From Polyangiaceae bacterium (GTDB lineage Bacteria > Myxococcota_A > Polyangia > Polyangiales > Polyangiaceae): 64,000 nt of DNA. The stretch lies in the NCBI GenBank assembly GCA_025353725.1, contig JANXOF010000051.1, positions 124,001 through 188,000 on the forward strand, read 5' to 3'. Below, one piece after another: positions 46,343 through 55,740 of this stretch (the first letter of the stretch is position 1; each line of letters opens with the position of its first letter). The position numbers were made by a program, and so were the translations under genes. The notes beneath the pieces are model-generated. The model did not search any database, was not told where the DNA came from, and saw only the letters and a list, made by a program, of their open reading frames with translations.

Positions 46343-47290
46343 TTAAGACGCGCGAAGGATCCGGCAGATGTATCGTTGCTCCCACTCGATGGCGCGGCTG
46401 TACGTCCGGAAGAGCCGCTCTCGCTCGAGAAACTCAGGTGGGTGGAGCACGCGACGGGCCGTCACACCCTTCGCGGAAGCGGACGCGAGGCTTGCCTGTT
46501 TCAGGACCGTCCCCCGGGCGGCTGGAATCATGTGATGCAACATCTCATGATAGACGACGTAGGCGACGAAGTAGCGCGGCACCCAGGAGCGATCGAGCGT
46601 CGGATGAATCCGAATGAGGCGCTCGAGGTTGCTGTAGCTTCCGAGCTTGATGGACTTGCGTGGAGCGTCGGTCCGACGCGGCTGCTTCGGCCCCCAGGTC
46701 ACGAGAGCGTGGCATCCTCCGTCGAAGTAGCGCGCGTTAAGCTCATTGAAGATCGCGAGCAGGTCGTGGTAATTACCCTTCGCGAAAAGCGGAATCGCGC
46801 GAGCGCGACGGCGGGCGAGGCGGGCGCCGTTGGCTTCGATGTAGTTTCCAACGATAATGCTCGCGAGCCGGTCCCCGCGCGTGACATAGCGGACGAGCGC
46901 GACGGCGACGCGAATCGGCGCGTCCAAAAACATGTGATGAATGCGTGCGTGGAGGACGCCGTGCCGCATCGAGTGGGAGATAATCGAGTGGCGGTTATCT
47001 GTAATCGAGAGAACAACGACTTTGCCTGGGCTTGCAGCCTTAAGCTTTCGTTCAAGCGCTTGGCGAGCGCCTTCATGAACGAACAGTTGAGGCGCGGCGT
47101 GAACGGCGGCCGGAAACACCAGCGCGAGCTGAGCGCTCACTCGTTCGGGAATGCGGATGGCCGCGGCGGAAAGGGAGAGGTGCGAAAGATGACCACCCGC
47201 CCGCGACGCGTGCCCGGCCGCACTCGTTGCATGGCTCAGGCGCGGGGCCAGCCATGCTTCGATGCTTGAGGCGGTGCGCGCTTTCATCAT
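46343..47290 (-). CDS. SprT-like zinc metalloprotein
   Basis: This 315-residue cytoplasmic protein has LLAIFNELNARYFDGG then LVTWGPKQ, the start of a SprT fold, and the motif VVYHEMLHHMI with HExxH for zinc binding. In SPRTN this group cleaves proteins cross-linked to DNA; bacterial SprT-like proteins are little studied. The first 100 residues are not recognised. A TTGACA box lies about 35 bases upstream, but no good -10 was found. It is alone on its strand, between an intergenic hairpin and the AgmX-type gene. Confidence 0.8.
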   Translation of the reverse strand: MMKARTASSIEAWLAPRLSHATSAAGHASRAGGHLSHLSLSAAAIRIPERVSAQLALVFPAAVHAAPQLFVHEGARQALERKLKAASPGKVVVLSITDNRHSIISHSMRHGVLHARIHHMFLDAPIRVAVALVRYVTRGDRLASIIVGNYIEANGARLARRRARAIPLFAKGNYHDLLAIFNELNARYFDGGCHALVTWGPKQPRRTDAPRKSIKLGSYSNLERLIRIHPTLDRSWVPRYFVAYVVYHEMLHHMIPAARGTVLKQASLASASAKGVTARRVLHPPEFLERERLFRTYSRAIEWEQRYICRILRAS

Positions 47291-47431
47291 GACGGGTCTC
47301 TTTCGGGGTAAGGGACGCTTGGATAGGTGTCAAGGAAAGGGCTTTTATCGTTTGATATCGGAGAGTTATAAAAGAGGCCTCGCGCCCCCACCCCATGTAG
47401 GGTTGTGTAGTTTTAAACAGTAAGTCAGTCG

Positions 47432-47454
47432 CCAATCAGGCTTGACCTGATTGG
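47432..47454. terminator. 9-bp perfect hairpin downstream of sixA
   Basis: ccaatcagg cttga cctgattgg is a perfect 9-bp stem with a 5-base loop, 35 bases after the sixA stop. The U-rich tract (ttttcatttt) follows on the plus strand, so the classical terminator orientation is opposite to sixA and to sprT. It may stop an unseen plus-strand transcript or simply end the recA-sixA message as a hairpin. Confidence 0.6.
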
Positions 47455-47488
47455 TTTTCATTTTCGAGCTACCCGGCAAGCTCACAGT

Positions 47489-48019
47489 TCACGTGCGGCG
47501 CCAATGAAGCGCCTTCGGTTCGACAACGAAGCGAAAAGTCGCACGAAACTCGAGTCCGGCGACATCTGTGTCAGACGTAAGCTTTAATCCCACAACCATT
47601 GCTTTCGCCATTCCGGACGATGAAAGCTTCGGGCCAACGAGCGACGTCACGAGCGACGAGAGATCTGGTTCGTGACCGACGATCATCACGCGATTTCTTC
47701 CTGCGCGAAGGAGTTCGATGAGAAGCGGGAGCTGGTCGACCCCCATTCCTAGCTCGCGCCGTATCTCTACAAGACATGGGGTCGCCCCCAACTGCGTCAT
47801 ACTTGCCCTATTCGCAAGCTCGGCGACGAGCTCCGCAGTTTCGAGGGCGCGCACACGCGGACTCGTGAAGATGATGTTCGGCCTTTCGCCCTCGTCGCAC
47901 ATCGCCTGAGCGACGGCGAGCGTACGGTCTCGACCTTCGGGCGTGAGTCGACGGTCCGCATCTCGACCTGACGGAGCACAATCTTCGGCCGGGCCGTGAC
48001 GCATGATGTAGAGCTTCAT
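47489..48019 (-). CDS. sixA: SixA-type phosphohistidine phosphatase
   Basis: This 176-residue histidine phosphatase of the phosphoglycerate-mutase-like superfamily has the RHG motif MRHGPAEDC near the N-terminus, an acidic pair in DRRLTPEG, FTSPRVRALETAE and the second catalytic His in VGHEPDLSS. SixA removes phosphate from His of histidine-containing phosphotransfer proteins. I start at ATG 48019 (MKLYIMRHG), the usual SixA start; ATG 48040 would add seven residues. It lies 49 bases after recA on the same strand. Confidence 0.9.
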   Translation of the reverse strand: MKLYIMRHGPAEDCAPSGRDADRRLTPEGRDRTLAVAQAMCDEGERPNIIFTSPRVRALETAELVAELANRASMTQLGATPCLVEIRRELGMGVDQLPLLIELLRAGRNRVMIVGHEPDLSSLVTSLVGPKLSSSGMAKAMVVGLKLTSDTDVAGLEFRATFRFVVEPKALHWRRT

Positions 48020-48068
48020 TTGGCTCACTTTTAGCTCCATTACAGCCGGAGCTGAGCCAAAGAGTTCC

Positions 48069-49325
48069 CTAGTTGGCGGGCTTTGCTGGCGCCCCCGCGC
48101 GCTTGGACTCGCTTTCTGGACTCCCGCCACCCGAAGCGCCGGGTGAAGTCCCTTTCGGAGTGCCTACTGCAGGAATCCGAACGACGGGCTGCCCATCCGG
48201 AGCCACCTCCGTCGCAGACGCAGACTTTGTCTCTGCCTTAGCCGCCGCAGCCGCGTTCTTCGCCGCAGAGGCGGTGTTTTCTTCAAGCGTCGCGCCGGCG
48301 GTACCGCGCCTGATGTTGTGCTTCGCAAGAATCTGACCCTCGAGTCGATCCATCATCTCGGGGTGACTGTCGAGGTACGCTTTGGCGTTCTCGCGGCCCT
48401 GACCGATACGCTCGCTACCGCACGAGTACCATGCACCACTCTTGTCCACGAGACCGAGGTCGGTCGCGAGGTCGAGGATGTCGCCCGAACGGCTAATCCC
48501 CTGCCCGTAGAGAATATCGAATTCGACCTCGCGGAACGGCGGGGCCATTTTGTTCTTTACGACCTTCACCCGCGTGCGATTGCCGATCGAGACGGGGTCT
48601 TTCTTGTCGCTCGTTGCAGCCTCTTTGATCTGACCGATGCGGCGAATGTCGAGACGCTGAGACGCATAGAACTTGAGCGCATTGCCCCCGGTCGTCGTCT
48701 CGGGCGAACCAAACATCACGCCAATCTTCATCCGAATTTGGTTGATGAACACGAGGAGGCAGTTCGAGCGCGCGACCGTTCCGGTCAACTTGCGAAGGGC
48801 TTGGCTCATGAGGCGAGCCTGCAACCCGACGTGGCTATCGCCCATGTCGCCTTCGATCTCCGCCTTCGGTACGAGCGCCGCAACCGAATCGATAACGATA
48901 ATATCGACCGCATTCGAGCGGACGAGCATGTCAGCGATTTCAAGCGCTTGCTCGCCGAAGTCGGGCTGCGAAACAAGTAGCTCGTCGGTCTTCACACCGA
49001 GCTTGCGGGCATACGCCGGGTCGAGAGCGTGCTCGGCGTCGATGAAAGCCGCCACGCCGCCGGCTTTTTGAACTTGCGCTATTGCGTGTAGAGTAAGGGT
49101 TGTTTTACCGCTCGACTCGGGACCATAGATTTCGATGATACGTCCCTTCGGGTACCCGCCTATGCCGAGCGCAATATCGAGTCCGATCGAGCCGGTCGGG
49201 ACGACCTGAATGTCGTCGGCGAGTGACGCTCCCTCCTTGAGGCGCATGATCGCGCCCTTGCCGTATTCTTTTTCGATGCTGGCGAGGGCGATGTCGATGG
49301 CCTTGAGGCGGTTCTTGTCTTCCAT
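48069..49325 (-). CDS. recA: RecA recombinase
   Basis: This 418-residue ATP-dependent strand-exchange protein also serves as co-protease for LexA. It shows Walker [11 protein letters not shown], the catalytic Glu region [15 protein letters not shown], loop L1 [20 protein letters not shown], Walker [13 protein letters not shown] and loop L2 [20 protein letters not shown]. The last 70 residues form an Ala/Lys/Ser-rich tail (about residue 345 on) longer than E. coli RecA's acidic tail; the last residues are neutral to basic, not acidic. ATG 49325 has ggag seven bases upstream. The promoter and LexA-like palindrome are listed separately. Confidence 0.98.
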   Translation of the reverse strand: MEDKNRLKAIDIALASIEKEYGKGAIMRLKEGASLADDIQVVPTGSIGLDIALGIGGYPKGRIIEIYGPESSGKTTLTLHAIAQVQKAGGVAAFIDAEHALDPAYARKLGVKTDELLVSQPDFGEQALEIADMLVRSNAVDIIVIDSVAALVPKAEIEGDMGDSHVGLQARLMSQALRKLTGTVARSNCLLVFINQIRMKIGVMFGSPETTTGGNALKFYASQRLDIRRIGQIKEAATSDKKDPVSIGNRTRVKVVKNKMAPPFREVEFDILYGQGISRSGDILDLATDLGLVDKSGAWYSCGSERIGQGRENAKAYLDSHPEMMDRLEGQILAKHNIRRGTAGATLEENTASAAKNAAAAAKAETKSASATEVAPDGQPVVRIPAVGTPKGTSPGASGGGSPESESKRAGAPAKPAN

Positions 49326-49362
49326 TAGGGGCTCCGGCAGGTAGTGGCGGCGTCTGCGTGAA

Positions 49363-49391
49363 TATATACTGATTCTTTGTTCAGTTATCAA
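49363..49391 (-). promoter_or_regulatory. Sigma-70-type promoter of recA
   Basis: On the minus strand TTGATA (49391-49386) and TATATA (49368-49363) are separated by exactly 17 bases. Transcription would start near 49356, leaving a leader of about 30 bases to the recA ATG. Confidence 0.85.
49369..49384. promoter_or_regulatory. Candidate LexA box inside the recA promoter
   Basis: ctgattctttgttcag (palindromic ends CTGA...TCAG) fills almost all of the spacer between the -35 and -10 boxes of recA. The right half GTTCAG matches the core of the LexA motif reported for Myxococcus (CTRHAMRYBYGTTCAGS). By eye about 13 of 17 positions fit. Binding here would block RNA polymerase, as expected for SOS control. 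Confidence 0.72.
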
Positions 49392-49612
49392 GGTCTGCTC
49401 CAAACGTTCTGATCTTCGCGCTTTTTGGGCGTTGTTCAGGTGGACGAAGAACGGGGTGAGTGAGGCAGCTCCTCGCGTGCCGTACGCTCGACGTCCCAGA
49501 GCTACGTCGCTAGGGTTCGCGATACACATGGCGCAGCTTTGCTTCCTTGGGCCCCATCGAGCGTACAAGTGAAGGGCGTCGAGGCCACGACGCCGCTCAA
49601 CCTCGGGCAAGC

Positions 49613-50935
49613 GTGACGCCCGCTACGAACGTCACGTGGGGAGTTCCTCCGATAGCGCTCGCGCTGCTCATGATAGGCGTCTCAAGCTCAGGGAGCGCTT
49701 GCAAGGCTCACAAACGCGAAGATTCATCGGCTCTCGCGCCACGCGTCGAACCAGCAACGCCCGCAAGCGTCGCGGCGCGTCTCGGCATCGACGCGGCAGT
49801 GTTTGTCGACGCCGTCGACACGATGGACCCGCCGGCGCCCCCCGGAGATCTGAAAGAGGAGCTGGAGCGATTCGTGAATCTCGACATATGCGTAAAGGAG
49901 AAAGCAAGGCTGGATCCGCTCGTCGGTGATGCGCTACGCGCCATCGGCTACGACACGTTCCTTCGCGACGCGTGCCGCCTCCTCGAAGCCGCCAAAGACC
50001 CGACGCACGAGAGGTGCGACAGCATCGACTCCAGCGGCATGCGTGTTGAGTGCAAAAAATGGGTAGCCATGATCTCGCGCGTGCCGGCCGCCTGTCCTCT
50101 CGACTTCGAAGGTCTTGAAGCGCGCGGTCGTGCAGTGACTTGCGTTGCCGTCGCGAGCGACGACCCGCGCCTCTGCGCCAGCGAGAGGAGCCTTGAGCCA
50201 CGCGCGACCTGCGATGCACTCACTTCGCGGGACGACGCGAAGTGCGCCGTGCTCTACGGCGATCGTCGCGCGGCATGTGCGCGCGAGGTGTCACGATGGC
50301 GGTCACTCCTGCTCGCGACTCTGAGGTCGCCACTTAAACCTTTGCCTAAGCTCACCGCAACGCGCGGCACACTCACCGTAAAAAGCGCCGATGGCGAGAT
50401 GAAGGAAACGGGCGATGCAGGCACACTCGCCCCCGTCGTGCTCCACGCTGACGTAGCGTCGGAGGTTGCGCAGGGCGCGGTGGTGGTCACGTCACGCGAT
50501 CGGGCACGCGTTGAACTTGGAATGAGGGGTGAAAGCACGCTCTCTCGCGTGGCGCATTCCCCGAGCGGGTCGACTCGCCTCGGGATTGCGCTTGTGATGG
50601 AGCCGAACGCTATCGCGAAGGAACCGCCCAAGCCGGTGCTCGAACGACTCGAACTTGCCATTCCTGGGGAATCGACCGTGGTGTACCCACCCGCGACATG
50701 TGATTGTCGACTCACACACGTGCACGTCGACCGCGCGCGGGGCGGGGAGGTTTCTCTTTTGCTCGAAGGCACGTTGAGCCAAGGGAACCGGAGCTATTCG
50801 ATACAGCTAAACCTCGCGACATTTGTGCGAGACGTGGTCGAAGAAGGACCCGACAGCCACGTTCTAGCGCCGGTCCACCCTTTGATAAAACCCGGCACCA
50901 CCCCTGCCGTGGGCCCGGGACTCAAACTCCAATGA
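49613..50935 (+). CDS. Cys-rich lipoprotein of unknown function
   Basis: This 440-residue protein has the signal segment [19 protein letters not shown] with a lipobox-like GSAC. The first half is helical with many paired Cys ([47 protein letters not shown]); the second half is beta-rich. No family is recognised. GTG 49613 is preferred to an ATG at 49547 because it directly precedes the signal peptide. It is divergent from recA, so the two share a 287-base upstream region. Confidence 0.78.
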   Translation: MTPATNVTWGVPPIALALLMIGVSSSGSACKAHKREDSSALAPRVEPATPASVAARLGIDAAVFVDAVDTMDPPAPPGDLKEELERFVNLDICVKEKARLDPLVGDALRAIGYDTFLRDACRLLEAAKDPTHERCDSIDSSGMRVECKKWVAMISRVPAACPLDFEGLEARGRAVTCVAVASDDPRLCASERSLEPRATCDALTSRDDAKCAVLYGDRRAACAREVSRWRSLLLATLRSPLKPLPKLTATRGTLTVKSADGEMKETGDAGTLAPVVLHADVASEVAQGAVVVTSRDRARVELGMRGESTLSRVAHSPSGSTRLGIALVMEPNAIAKEPPKPVLERLELAIPGESTVVYPPATCDCRLTHVHVDRARGGEVSLLLEGTLSQGNRSYSIQLNLATFVRDVVEEGPDSHVLAPVHPLIKPGTTPAVGPGLKLQ

Positions 50936-51659
50936 AAAGGCGATGCGCGAAGTTGCGCTCGAGGCGGGCGCGCAGAACTTTGTCCGCGGCTAGCTCGATA
51001 TCGTACTCAATGCGCTTGAACTCAAAACGCTTGTCATCCGTGTCGTAGGCGATGTAGCTCGCGCGGTTGTCGAAATCGCGAGGCTGACCGACAGAGCCTA
51101 CCGAGACGATGTATTTCTTCTCTGGCGAGAGCTCGAAATCGACGGCGGGCAATTCTTCAACGCTCGTCCGCGTGAGCGCGAAAACTTTGCAGAGGTGCGA
51201 GTGGCCAATCAGCGTAATGTGTCCGAGCTTGTCCCAGAGCGGAAGGCATTCGCGCGCCTGTTCGGGCGCGAAGATGTATTCGAACTCTTCTAGGCGCACG
51301 GGTGAGCCGTGGCACAAGAGGACCTGCTCCTCCTCCAGGAGGTGCTGGTAAGGGAGCTGCTTCAGCCACGCCATGTTCTCTGAAGAGATCATCGCCGCGT
51401 GCACATCGAGTGCGTGGCGCGCGGCCTCGTAATAGTACGAGTAATCCATGCGACCCGAGACAGCGGCGTCATGGTTTCCGAGAATCGTGACCTTGGCTAC
51501 CTCGCGGACGAGGTCGGCGCACTCGTTCGGAGAGCCACCGTATCCTACCGTGTCGCCAAGGCAGTAAAAGACGTCGATGGCTTCCTTGTCGAAGGCCTCG
51601 AGGACGGCCGAAAGCGCCTCCAGATTTGCATGGATGTCGCTAAAAACACCAATCCTCAT
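50922..51659 (-). CDS. Calcineurin-like metallophosphoesterase
   Basis: This 245-residue two-metal phosphoesterase shows all family motifs in order: SDIHANLEAL (DxH), CLGDTVGYGGSPNE (GDxxGYG), ILGNHDAAVSG (GNHD), LLCHGSP and LIGHSHLCKVF (GHSH). The GDTVGYG form matches the YfcE/MJ0936 group that cleaves phosphodiesters. No signal peptide is present. The 3' end overlaps the convergent lipoprotein gene by 14 bases. The natural substrate is not evident. Confidence 0.92.
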   Translation of the reverse strand: MRIGVFSDIHANLEALSAVLEAFDKEAIDVFYCLGDTVGYGGSPNECADLVREVAKVTILGNHDAAVSGRMDYSYYYEAARHALDVHAAMISSENMAWLKQLPYQHLLEEEQVLLCHGSPVRLEEFEYIFAPEQARECLPLWDKLGHITLIGHSHLCKVFALTRTSVEELPAVDFELSPEKKYIVSVGSVGQPRDFDNRASYIAYDTDDKRFEFKRIEYDIELAADKVLRARLERNFAHRLFIGV

Positions 51660-51718
51660 GGACCTTCTAGGCTAGGCCCCATCGGTTCAAACGGAAAGGG
51701 GTATAACGCCTGCCGACC

Positions 51719-52399
51719 ATGCCGCCTGCTCTTCCTCCTTCACCACCACCGTCGTCTCCGCCATCATCTGGCTCGCTGCCCGAGGCCCTCAACGGGACCA
51801 ACGGCGCCGGGCATTCTCACGAACCCTCGCCCGATGTCGAACCTGAACCCCTTGTGGCTCCACCGAGTCAAGTGGCCGAGCTTGTCGCCGCGTGCGTCCG
51901 ATTTATCGCCTCGAAGTACAAGGTTGCGCTCGACGGAACGCCGGACACGCTAAGCCTCGTCGATCAGTACATTCGCGAGGCGAGGAACGCTTACAAGGAC
52001 CGACCCGAGAGCATCGACCTCGTCGCGCCCGCCGTCGGCGCGTACCTCGGCGAGGTCATGCGCCAAGAATTCGGCGCCGAGTGGTTCGCGGAGGGCTCGC
52101 ATGAGGCGTGGCGACTTTACTTTACGAACACGTTCCTCGCGTTCAACCCTGTCGGAATCGCGCGCGAGGCCATTCGCATGGAAGAGGAGCAAGGCTGGAA
52201 CGCTCACCTCACCCTCGATCCGGCGGAGCGCGAACTCATCGAGGAACGGATCGCCATCATGCCTGACGTCGACGAGGCTGAGTACTACCTGCCGACCACG
52301 CGGTTTGACGTCATCACCGTGGTCGTGGAGACGCTCCGCGCGCGCGCTGAACAGTCAGGCACGGCGGACGTCACCTTCAACCGTGCGGATTACACCTGA
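51719..52399 (+). CDS. Soluble protein of unknown function
   Basis: This is a 226-residue protein. The first 50 residues are Pro/Ser-rich, followed by a compact alpha-beta region: VAELVAACVRFIASKYKVAL, LSLVDQYIREARNAYKDRPE, VAPAVGAYLGEVMRQEFGAEW and a C-terminal helix. No signal peptide or catalytic motif is visible. It is divergent from the metallophosphoesterase gene 59 bases away. The folded part is conserved in character, but I do not recognise the family. Confidence 0.72.
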   Translation: MPPALPPSPPPSSPPSSGSLPEALNGTNGAGHSHEPSPDVEPEPLVAPPSQVAELVAACVRFIASKYKVALDGTPDTLSLVDQYIREARNAYKDRPESIDLVAPAVGAYLGEVMRQEFGAEWFAEGSHEAWRLYFTNTFLAFNPVGIAREAIRMEEEQGWNAHLTLDPAERELIEERIAIMPDVDEAEYYLPTTRFDVITVVVETLRARAEQSGTADVTFNRADYT

Positions 52400-52410
52400 G
52401 AAAAGACCCG

Positions 52411-53733
52411 TCACCGAACGCGCGTATCGGGCACGCCTAGCTGGACCTGGCCCGGCACCGGTGAGGTCGTGGGACTGTCGGGCGCTTCGCCGAGGAACGT
52501 ACGCGATTGAGCCGTGTAGCGGCCTTTCGGAAGCCCGTGCATTGTCGTTTTCGCTCGCGGTGCGCTCCAAGCGACAGTGACTCCGTCGATGTGCATGAGC
52601 CGAACTTGATCGGTCGCGTTTACGACGATGAGGCCGTCGCTGGGTGCGCGGGGTACGGTCTGAACGTCGCCTGGCCCCGTCCGGAATGACGCGAGCTCAA
52701 GGGCCGTGAGCGCGGTGTGCAAGCCGTTTACGACGAGGGCCGCGGCAACGGATGAGGGCGCGAATGTGGCGTCGGCGGGGGGAACGGAGAGCGAATTTGG
52801 GGCGCTGTCCGATTTGTCAAGCTTATCCGACTTTTCGCGCTTCAGCACGCCCGTCAGCTCGAACCCGAGCTGTCCGCGTCCGGTCCAGCGAAACTCGGCG
52901 CGCACGGGGAGTTCCGCATCCGCACAAAGCGGAGTGGACGGCGGCGCGTTTATCAAATCGAGCAACATGCGACAAAGGAGGATGCCGCCGCCGTCGAGGT
53001 CGGAGAGTCGGCCGATCTCAAAAGTCGCCTTTGCCGCACGCGTCACGACGTCGACCTTTCGTGTCCGGATCCCGATGCGCTTGCCCGCTTCGTCTTTCGG
53101 AGAAAGGTCAGCAAACGTGATCGGGGCGACGTCGAAACGACCCTCTCCCAAGAGAGCACGCAACGTCCCTGGTGCGAGCGGTCGGTACGTCGCGACGCCG
53201 GGCCACACGAGCACATGGCCGTAGCGATCGCTTCGCGCGCGGAGTTCACTCTCGGGCGGCAACAGCCAGCCCGAGCCGAGTACCACGGTGCGCATGCGCG
53301 AGGCGCTTACGTCGATAGCGAGCCTCAACTCCGTTTTCTTGCGCGCGCCCTCGAGGGCGACCGCGTTGACCTCGGGCGCTCGCGGCGGACCGCTCACGTC
53401 GCCGTACTTGAGCACGGCGGAAAGTGTGTACACAACGGGATCGCGCGCGGAAACATCTGCGCCAAGCGGGACGTCGCCGCGGAAACCGGACGGGGTCGAG
53501 CCTGATTCTGACGTCGCAACCTGGGCAAGGCTCGCCAGAGCCGTAGGGACAATCGCAAGCGGCGCGGGTATCGCGCTGGCCTGAGGGCTTGGGGTCGCGT
53601 CCGGTGTGTTCTCGCCTTTCGGCTCCTGGCCCGTGCACGCCACTCCCAGGACCAAGAGAATGAGTCGCCCAGCGGAGCTTAGGCTCGGCGAAATCCTGAA
53701 CTCGGCGAGGTTCGGAAGGCGCGAAGCGCGCAC
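52411..53733 (-). CDS. Lipoprotein of unknown function
   Basis: This 440-residue protein has the signal segment RLILLVLGVACTG with lipobox GVAC. A Pro/Ala/Ser spacer is followed by a beta-rich body (ELRLAIDVSASRMRTVVLG, AEFRWTGRGQLGFELTGVL) and a C-terminal domain with DGLIVVNATDQVRLMHIDG. No catalytic motif is seen. The GTG start is three bases after the stop of the HAD phosphatase gene, so it is in the same transcript. Confidence 0.8.
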   Translation of the reverse strand: MRASRLPNLAEFRISPSLSSAGRLILLVLGVACTGQEPKGENTPDATPSPQASAIPAPLAIVPTALASLAQVATSESGSTPSGFRGDVPLGADVSARDPVVYTLSAVLKYGDVSGPPRAPEVNAVALEGARKKTELRLAIDVSASRMRTVVLGSGWLLPPESELRARSDRYGHVLVWPGVATYRPLAPGTLRALLGEGRFDVAPITFADLSPKDEAGKRIGIRTRKVDVVTRAAKATFEIGRLSDLDGGGILLCRMLLDLINAPPSTPLCADAELPVRAEFRWTGRGQLGFELTGVLKREKSDKLDKSDSAPNSLSVPPADATFAPSSVAAALVVNGLHTALTALELASFRTGPGDVQTVPRAPSDGLIVVNATDQVRLMHIDGVTVAWSAPRAKTTMHGLPKGRYTAQSRTFLGEAPDSPTTSPVPGQVQLGVPDTRVR

Positions 53734-53736
53734 GAC

Positions 53737-54486
53737 CTAAGTCGTTCGGAAGTCAGCCACGATGTGCACCTTTGACTCGAGCGGCGGCGCGCCTGGAAGG
53801 TGCTGCGTATCGACGAAGACCACGTCAGCCTCGGGGTTCATTTCGCGGAATGCGTTGCAGTTCCCAGGCTCGTTGTCGAACGCCGCAACGACATGCCCCA
53901 CGCGAGCGAGCTTCGGGCCCTCGTTGCGCTTGAAAAGCTCATCGGGGATCGACGCGTCGGGTTTGCAGACGAGCTCCGTGCCGACAACCCCGATCGGAAA
54001 GCCGAGGTCTCGGATGCTCTGAAAGGAACCCATACCCATCATCGGGAAATCACGCCCGGTGAAGTAAACGAGCGAAGCTCCCGCTGCGTAGCACGCGCGC
54101 GCAAAATCGACGGAACCGTCAAGTGCGATATCGTGTTTGAGATAATCGTCAGAGAAAAAGCGAGTTTTCCAAAACGCTTCAGCGCGCTTGGCGAGCTCGG
54201 GATGCTCGAGGCCGAGCTTCCGTAGTGTGTCCGTAAGCAAGTAAGCAAGGCTCTCGGCTTTCGCCGCGGCGATGGCCTCGGAGTGGGCGTGCGCTTCCTC
54301 ACGGAGCTCGAGGGCGAGCTCTTGAAGAATGGCCAGCGTGCGCGGTCGGTTGTCCATCAACGTGCCGTCGAGGTCGAAGACCACAACGGGGCTGGGGTGA
54401 CCGACGGTCGCCTTGCATCGCGCGACGATGCGCGCGAAGAGGTTGCGCTGGTCGACGAGGGAGAGGCGGGTAAAAGCGGTAACCAT
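53737..54486 (-). CDS. HAD-superfamily phosphatase
   Basis: This 249-residue soluble hydrolase has motif I VVFDLDGTLMDN with the nucleophilic Asp, a helical cap region rich in Lys/Glu, motif II LVYFTGRDFP, and the motif IV region VVAAFDNEPGNCNAF. The DNEPxN form resembles acid phosphatase or phosphoserine phosphatase-like HADs more than Cof types. ATG 54486 (MVTAFTRL) is preferred to the ATG 36 bases earlier. It lies 60 bases after the Bax1-like gene. The substrate is unknown. Confidence 0.85.
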   Translation of the reverse strand: MVTAFTRLSLVDQRNLFARIVARCKATVGHPSPVVVFDLDGTLMDNRPRTLAILQELALELREEAHAHSEAIAAAKAESLAYLLTDTLRKLGLEHPELAKRAEAFWKTRFFSDDYLKHDIALDGSVDFARACYAAGASLVYFTGRDFPMMGMGSFQSIRDLGFPIGVVGTELVCKPDASIPDELFKRNEGPKLARVGHVVAAFDNEPGNCNAFREMNPEADVVFVDTQHLPGAPPLESKVHIVADFRTT

Positions 54487-54546
54487 CGGGAAGCTGTGCG
54501 ACGTACCACAAGGTCGTCGCACACGGAAGCTCGGTGGCTGCGCCCG

Positions 54547-55740
54547 TCATGCGAGGCGCAGTGTTTGCGTCGCGGCGGCAATCAACGCGGACGCATCCAC
54601 GCGTCCCTGTCGATAGGGGAGAATCGTCGGCGCAGCCGACAAGGCACCTAGCGCGTGGCGCGCATCGACGCAGACAAGAATGGGAACCTCGACAGCGGCG
54701 AGGGCCTCCACTTTCTTGGCTAAGTATTGGGGATCCCAATAACCGACGATCTCGACGAGAACGCGGCTTGCCGTACCGCGCAAGCGAAGCGTGAAGTCTG
54801 GAAAAAAGAGGCGCCTTCCCACACGAATAACCGTATCCTCGCGCGTGAGTTCCCATTCCGCGTGAAACCTCCGCACGTCGCTCGCGAGGCGACGCTCGAC
54901 TGCACTGTCATGGGACTTCGGGAGCACGTGGAGAAGCGGGAGAGGCGCCGCGGCGTCGAGATCAAGCCCGTAGCGTGCACCGCGCAACACGACGTCCGCC
55001 CGCAAACTCCACCCCGCAGTCGTCGCGAGAGTCGGCAGGATGCCCGCGAGGGTACGCCCATACTTTAACGTCTCGTGAAACAAGGAGAGCGGCCCTGAGA
55101 GAGCTACTTCGGTCCCGTCGTCGCGGTCCTCGAACATCGCCATGAGCCCCATCAGCTTCGCGTAGCGGACGACGCTTCGCGTGTGCGCGCGAACCCGCGC
55201 GACCACACGCGTGGAGCGCATGAGAAAGGCCTGCGCAAGCGTCATGTTGTAGCGCTCGACCAAGTCGACCACGGAGGCCGCTTCCGCGGGCGGCTCGAGA
55301 GCGCGGGCGCTATTTCTATCGGCAAAAACGCACTTTTCGAGGATTTCGGCGCCGATCGAAAGCTCGCGAGACGCCTCGGCCAGCGCGGCGGAACGGCTTC
55401 GGCCGACCTTCGCGGAAAACAAGACCTCCCGGATACGCGCGGGTGCCAGTGGAGACGCTACGCGAGTCTTCCACCTTCGGCGCTCGGTCACCCAAACGCC
55501 CATCACCTGCTTGGCGCCCGCACCATGCCGCCGCGCTATCGGAACGACCGCCGTTCGGATGCGCTCGTCAGCGAGGCCCGCGGGTTGCTCGGAAAGCGCC
55601 TGGAGCTCCTCGGCGAGAACGCCGAGCCAAATGTGGTCGCTCGAGGTGAGCCAGTCAGGGACGATCCGCTCCACAAGCTCGCCCGTAGGTAGAGACTCAC
55701 GCGGGAGAAGCCGGTACCCGAGCCAACGATCCTGCAGCAT
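54547..55740 (-). CDS. Bax1/DUF790-family nuclease, partner of XPB-like helicase
   Basis: This 397-residue protein resembles archaeal Bax1, which binds XPB helicase and cuts DNA bubbles in nucleotide-excision-type repair. The C-terminal nuclease core reads LFFPDFTLRLRG then VLVEIVGYWDPQYLAKKVEAL, the PD...E-IVGxW pattern of DUF790. An upstream part has VERYNMTLAQAFLMRSTRVV. ATG 55740 has gagg six bases upstream and fits the family start. The first 44 bases overlap the end of the helicase gene, a tight coupling that supports a joint function. Confidence 0.86.
   Translation of the reverse strand: MLQDRWLGYRLLPRESLPTGELVERIVPDWLTSSDHIWLGVLAEELQALSEQPAGLADERIRTAVVPIARRHGAGAKQVMGVWVTERRRWKTRVASPLAPARIREVLFSAKVGRSRSAALAEASRELSIGAEILEKCVFADRNSARALEPPAEAASVVDLVERYNMTLAQAFLMRSTRVVARVRAHTRSVVRYAKLMGLMAMFEDRDDGTEVALSGPLSLFHETLKYGRTLAGILPTLATTAGWSLRADVVLRGARYGLDLDAAAPLPLLHVLPKSHDSAVERRLASDVRRFHAEWELTREDTVIRVGRRLFFPDFTLRLRGTASRVLVEIVGYWDPQYLAKKVEALAAVEVPILVCVDARHALGALSAAPTILPYRQGRVDASALIAAATQTLRLA

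Noticed and set aside
48069-49610. Extended recA start about 285 bases upstream
   Set aside because: The extension covers the promoter and LexA-like site, and the family N-terminus begins at ATG 49325, which has its own ribosome binding site.
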